DNA from: Pseudomonadales bacterium
GTDB lineage: Bacteria > Pseudomonadota > Gammaproteobacteria > Pseudomonadales > UBA3067
Assembly (NCBI GenBank): GCA_016763235.1
Contig: JAESUE010000379.1
Coordinates: 1-36,604 of the forward strand
Direction: 5' to 3'
DNA: 36,604 bases
In this document: piece by piece, positions 32,491-36,604 of the stretch
How the letters are laid out: every line of letters begins with the position of its first letter
Numbering within the stretch: position 1 is the first letter of the stretch
The notes under the pieces: generated by a model
Database searches by the model: none
What the model was told of the DNA's origin: nothing
What the model saw: the letters and a program-made list of their open reading frames with translations, nothing else
Translations under genes and position numbers: made by a program

Positions 32491-34919
32491 TTAGCGTAGT
32501 CGAAGAGAGTTTAGCACTACCACCAAAGAACTGGCAGACATACCAATTACAGCCATATAAGGTTGAACAAAGCCCGTAGCCGCCAGTGGTAAGGCAATGC
32601 CATTGTAGGCAATAGCCCACGCTATATTTTGGCGAACAATACGCAGTGTTTTTTCAGCCACCTCTCTTGTGGTCAGAAGTAATTCTAGGTTCTCGTTCAG
32701 CAACACTACATCGGCGCTACTTTTTGCCAGTTCAGTACCGCTGGATACTGCGAAGGATATATCTGCCTGAGCTAGCACAGGGGCGTCGTTAATGCCGTCG
32801 CCAAGCATAATTACCTGGTGATGGTTATCTTGCTGTGAGCGCACGTATTGCATTTTTTGTTCTGGAGAAACGTTTATGTGAGCCGAATTAAATTCCAGAG
32901 ACTTTGCCAGTTCTTTTGCAGACGGAGAAGGGTCCCCAGTGAGCATCACGCTTGATAGCCCCAGAGCTTTTAGAGATTTTAATACCCCAGGGATTTCTTG
33001 CCGAAGAGGGTCTTCAATATCGAAGCAGGCTAAAGGGCCCCGTGATGAGACGAGAAAAATTCGTTGGCTTGCGCCAAGTTCATTTGTTTTTGGATAATCC
33101 TGAGTGTTAGAAGGGCATAGTGCTTGCGTAAATTCGGCTTTACCAATTCGGTATAAAACCCCATCTATGATGCCCTCGATACCTTGGTTGGGAAAGTTTT
33201 TTATTTTATTAGAAATGGGTAACGACTGAGAGAGCAGTGGATTGGTAAAAGCCTTGGCGATGGGGTGCTCAGAATTTTTTTCTAGCGTTGCGGCCAGCAC
33301 CAGGCATTGTTCTTCGTTATAGCTTGATAGGGGATAGGTTTTTTTTAATGCAAATTTCCCCTGCGTCAGTGTGCCCGTTTTATCGAATACGACGGTGTCG
33401 GCTTTAACTATTTTTTCCAACACGTTGGAGCGCGTTAATAGCACTCCATTTTTCATCAGCAGGTTGCTGGCGGCAGTGAGTGCAACAGGTGTAGCCAGCG
33501 ATAGGGCGCAGGGGCAAGTTATGACGAGAACCGAAAGGGTGATCCAAAACGCGCGTTCTGCATCAATAAACCACCAAGCCGTGAACACGCCGCTGGCAAT
33601 CAGCAGTAAGGCCAAAACAAAATAACGGGCAACTTTATCTGCGAACAGTGCAATACGGGGTTTTTCTTCTAACCCTCGTTCCATCAGCTGCATGATATTC
33701 GATAAAAGAGACTGTTGAACTTGGCGCGTGACCTCTAGTAGTAATGGGCTTTCGATATTTTGACTACCGCCTGATACTGAATCCCCAGGAGACTTTGTTT
33801 TTGGGTTCATCTCGCCGGTTAATAAGGATTCATCCACACTGCTTTCACCGTCAATAACGCTGGCGTCAACAGGAATGGTGTTTCCGGGTTTAACACGAAT
33901 GATGTCTCCTGGGTTTAAACTATGGACGGAAGTGAGTTCGTCTTCCCCATTTTCCTGAACGCGAATAGCGGTTTCCGGCATACATTTCAGTAAAGTTTGA
34001 GCGGTAAGATTTGCTCTATACAGGCCTCTGGCTTCAAGGAAGGCCCTAATGCCAGAAAAAAAACAAACATAGTGACCGAGTCAAAATAGACTTCACCGCC
34101 ACCTTTTAGTGTTGCCCAGAGACTACTGAAATAAGCGCCTGCCAAGGCAATGGAAATGGGCAGGTCCATGTTGAGGTTTTTATTTTTCAGGCCGGTCATA
34201 GCCGAAATAAAAAAAGGGCTGCCAGAGTAAAGCAGTACGCCACTGGCCACTAACAGGCTCACCCAGCGTAACAGGCTTTCGTAAATATCTTCGATTCCGC
34301 TGAATGCACCGGCATAAAGACCGACACTTAACATCATCACTTGCATCATGCCTAAGCCCGAAACACCGAGGCGTTTCAGAGATTTTTTATGCAGTTCGTT
34401 TGACGCATCATTGGCGGGCCGATGCCATAAAGGCTGTGCTTGATAACCGAGTGAGTTGAGGTGATTCAAAATACTACTGAGTGGGATTATTTCAGGCCGC
34501 CAGCTGAGTCGGGCTTGATGAGAGCCTGGGTTTACGTTGATGGCGGTGATCCCTGCTATTTCTTGCAGTCGATTTTTTATTAACCAGCTGCAAGCAGCAC
34601 ACTGCATACCATCGATAGACAACAGGGTGCTTCGTTCGTTATCAGAGGTTTCAGTAGAAAATGCAGTTTGGTTTTCGAGTTTATCAAAAAAAGAACATTC
34701 AGTTTCTGTCAGAAGGTTATTGCTGGAGGCATTGGGAGAAGGGCTGGTGCGTTCTCGATAATAGTGGGATAAACCACTGTCGATGATACTTTTCGCCGCA
34801 TATAAACAGCCGGGGCAACAGAAGCTTTGCATTTCATTCAAAACTTCATGTTGAAAATTCTGCCCATCGGGAATACGAAGGCCACAGTGGAAACAGCGAT
34901 CATTAGCACCGCTTTTCAT
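32491..34919 (-). pseudogene. ccoI: Copper-transporting P-type ATPase CcoI (FixI), frameshifted
   Basis: P1B ATPase that exports copper for the cbb3 oxidase. The first part (33987-34919) has an N-terminal Cys-rich region CFHCG/CCPGC, the heavy-metal motif GMQCAACSW and the first helices; it ends with a frameshifted tail after TMFVFFLALG. The second part continues one frame earlier with AFLEARGLYRANLTAQ and holds LTGEMNPKTK, the membrane copper motif CPC, DKTGTLTQG, HPIAKA and GDGINDAP, ending at 32491. The joint lies at the CCC (GGG on the coding strand) near 34044-34046 and a -1 shift restores the frame. No classical slippery heptamer is visible. All domains are otherwise complete. Confidence 0.88.
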
Positions 34920-34925
34920 TGCTAT

Positions 34926-35468
34926 CTATTGGCCCAAGGTAAGTGGTTCGTTGAGCGGGAAAACGGTCGTTCCTTTTAAGCGCCAAGTCGGCTCTATAGT
35001 GCTGCCATCTTCTGACGGTTGAGGTAGGCCGTTATTTGAAAGGTTTATATGGCGTTTTCCGATAAGAGCCTGCTGGAGATTCCCGTGATAGAAAGGAGCC
35101 TGAGTTCTGGTGAGAATTATTTTCTGATCCCGTTCAGCAAGTGTAGGGTGTATGAGTTCCAAGTATAATTTTTCAGGGAAATTAAAACTCTGGCCTGAAT
35201 GAGACATGCTGAGGTTAAGATCCCCAGTTATCGTGTCTGCTTTAATTTCTGCTTTGAGGCCAAGGGCCCGAGCATTGTTATCATACTCTACGCGGCGATT
35301 GATCGCTTTACCTTCTTGGTACCAATTATCTTTTACCAATGAATCCTGGTTTTCGAAGGCAATATACAAGGTCGCCAAACCGGCAATTACGGCGCTGCCA
35401 GGTAGGGAGATAATAGCCCAAGGCCAAAATTGTTTGTACCATGGTTTTGAATCAAATCTTTCAGTCAT
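34926..35468 (-). CDS. ccoH: cbb3 oxidase maturation protein CcoH (FixH)
   Basis: Membrane protein of the cbb3 assembly machinery that stabilises the CcoN-CcoOQP complex. The 180 residues have one membrane helix near residues 15-37 (WAIISLPGSAVIAGLATLYIAF) and the family segment DSLVKDNWYQEGKAINR, followed by a periplasmic beta-rich domain. Its ATG overlaps the ccoG stop codon by one base (TAATG), a coupled operon order ccoG-ccoH-ccoI-ccoS. Confidence 0.93.
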   Translation of the reverse strand: MTERFDSKPWYKQFWPWAIISLPGSAVIAGLATLYIAFENQDSLVKDNWYQEGKAINRRVEYDNNARALGLKAEIKADTITGDLNLSMSHSGQSFNFPEKLYLELIHPTLAERDQKIILTRTQAPFYHGNLQQALIGKRHINLSNNGLPQPSEDGSTIEPTWRLKGTTVFPLNEPLTLGQ

Positions 35469-36604
35469 TAATTTTGCTCAACCCATAGAGGCCCAATAAA
35501 ACGACTTGTTTGCTGTATGCTCAAACTTTTGTCGCGTTCTGAGGTGATGTTGAATTGTATCTTTTGATTTATGATAGTCAGGTAGTCTGGATCTATTTCA
35601 AGGCTGACAGGAATGGTACGAATTTCACCTGCTTCAACCCTTAATGATTTGGGACCTTGATAATGTAGGTCATTCACTGCGCTGGCAGAAATACGATAAA
35701 CTTCTGCTTGTTGGGATTTGTTCATGATTTTTAGCATGTAATTATTATCTACTAAACCCATCGAGGTATTTCGATAGAGCGCTCCACGGTCTTTAGTTAC
35801 GGTGAGCTCAACGGGCAATCTTGAGAAAAGAAGTGTCAGCATCGTAATGCCGACAATCCCTAAAAGAATTGAAACAATAATGATTCGGGGGCGAAGCAGG
35901 CCTCTTGTCGGTAAGTTATGTAAGGTGTTTTCTGTAGTGTATCGGACAAGCCCTTTTTCATAACCCATTTTTTCCATAACCTGATCGCAGGCATCGACAC
36001 AGGCGGCACATGTAATGCACTCGTATTGAAGGCCATTTCTGATATCGATGCCCGTGGGACAGACCTGTACGCACTGCATGCAATCAATGCAGTCCCCTAA
36101 ACCTTCTTCTTTATAGTCGGAATTTCGTTTTCGTGCGCCACGGCCTTCCCCTCTGGTGGCATCATAGGAAACGATTAAGGTGTCGCTGTCTAGCATGATG
36201 CTTTGAAATCTTGCATAAGGGCAGCCGTGTAGGCATACCTGCTCGCGCATCCATCCTGCATTAGTGTAAGTAGCGAGTGTGAAAAAGATGAGCCAAAAAG
36301 TTTGCCAAGTATTCAGGTTGAATGTAACAAGCTGGTCAATGAAAACCTGGACCGGGGTGAAATAAACAAGGAAGCCAAGGGCGGTAGCGAGTGATACTAA
36401 TAACCATAATGTATGCTTAAGGATTCGTTTTTGAGCCTTGTTTAGACTCCACTTACTGTTGGTGAGCTTAATACGTTGATTACGACTTCCTTCGACATAA
36501 GTTTCTATCCAAATGAAAATTTTGGTCCAGACAGTTTGAGGGCAAGCGTATCCACACCAAACGCGACCCGCATAAGTGGTGATTAAGAATAAGCCAAAGG
36601 TGGC
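35468..36604 (-). CDS. ccoG: cbb3 oxidase accessory protein CcoG (FixG/RdxA), partial
   Basis: Membrane-bound ferredoxin-type protein of the cbb3 assembly set, thought to reduce Cu(II) for delivery. The N-terminus lies beyond the window end; the open frame runs to 36604 with no stop. The visible part shows RVWCGYACPQTVW, a membrane helix pair, EQVCLHGCPYARFQ, and two [4Fe-4S] motifs, CIDCMQCVQVCP and CITCAACVDACD, then another helix (IIIVSILLGIVGITMLTLLF) and a periplasmic immunoglobulin-like C-terminal domain. The annotated-looking ATG at 36250 is internal. The gene overlaps ccoH by one base. Confidence 0.95.
   Translation of the reverse strand, partial: ATFGLFLITTYAGRVWCGYACPQTVWTKIFIWIETYVEGSRNQRIKLTNSKWSLNKAQKRILKHTLWLLVSLATALGFLVYFTPVQVFIDQLVTFNLNTWQTFWLIFFTLATYTNAGWMREQVCLHGCPYARFQSIMLDSDTLIVSYDATRGEGRGARKRNSDYKEEGLGDCIDCMQCVQVCPTGIDIRNGLQYECITCAACVDACDQVMEKMGYEKGLVRYTTENTLHNLPTRGLLRPRIIIVSILLGIVGITMLTLLFSRLPVELTVTKDRGALYRNTSMGLVDNNYMLKIMNKSQQAEVYRISASAVNDLHYQGPKSLRVEAGEIRTIPVSLEIDPDYLTIINQKIQFNITSERDKSLSIQQTSRFIGPLWVEQN

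Noticed and set aside
34020..34080. Programmed -1 frameshift in ccoI
   Set aside because: No X XXY YYZ slippery heptamer at the joint and such frameshifting is not needed for CcoI; mutation or sequence error is more likely.
1..36604. CRISPR array, toxin-antitoxin pair, prophage or anti-phage system
   Set aside because: No regularly spaced repeats, no recognisable phage or defence proteins in any frame I read.

Overview
The window reads as chromosome of a moderately AT-rich marine-type gammaproteobacterium. Gene content and order (tsaB, rsmJ, mutL-miaA-hfq-hflX-hflKC, the ccoGHIS-hemN-fnr microaerobic set, an AlgP-like histone-H1-type protein) resemble Pseudomonadales/Cellvibrionales, and I lean towards a Cellvibrionaceae-like organism. 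This placement is inference from synteny and protein style; no rRNA is present to confirm it.

Layout. 1-4.9 kb: AlgP-like protein, mobA (minus), tsaB, uppP, a small conserved-looking hypothetical gene and rsmJ. 4.9-12.0 kb: RNA modification, mismatch repair and protease-control block mutL-miaA-hfq-hflX-hflK-hflC, closed by a strong terminator. Three of these genes start with TTG. 12.1-15.2 kb: two unrecognised genes (a soluble 477-residue protein and a membrane-anchored protein with a long acidic linker) lying between hflC and dusC. 15.3-20 kb: dusC, an FATP-type acyl-CoA synthetase (minus), a frameshifted small gene and an alpha/beta-hydrolase-like gene. 20-23.5 kb: patatin-like phospholipase, fnr and hemN, all minus. 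23.7-31.4 kb: a mostly plus-strand block with a broken polyprenyl-phosphate sugar-phosphate transferase gene, tRNA-Asn, two tandem PaaI-type thioesterases, an ABM-fold protein, tusA, a hypothetical gene, epmC, an SDR and a class V aminotransferase. 31.5-36.6 kb: the cbb3 oxidase maturation operon ccoG-ccoH-ccoI-ccoS-safE-like on the minus strand, with ccoI frameshifted and ccoG running off the window end.

Functional links. ccoGHIS builds the high-affinity cbb3 oxidase, hemN makes haem without oxygen and Fnr is the oxygen-sensing regulator, so the two minus-strand stretches form one microaerobic system interrupted by an approximately 8 kb plus-strand block. hflK/hflC modulate the FtsH protease. 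miaA, tsaB, dusC and tusA are tRNA-modification genes; rsmJ and epmC act on the ribosome and on EF-P.

The main unexpected structure is a family of short non-coding intergenic elements, six copies or fragments in 36.6 kb. The best copy (31351-31480) is 130 bp, has perfect 13-bp terminal inverted repeats starting GTAAC and is flanked by a perfect 8-bp direct duplication. It therefore looks like a miniature inverted-repeat transposable element (MITE), and its ends and target duplication fit the IS66 family. The copies sit just after stop codons, three of them between convergent genes. Three genes in the window are broken (a nonsense codon in the sugar-phosphate transferase, frameshifts in ccoI and in the gene at 18.6 kb), which means either genuine decay or sequencing error.
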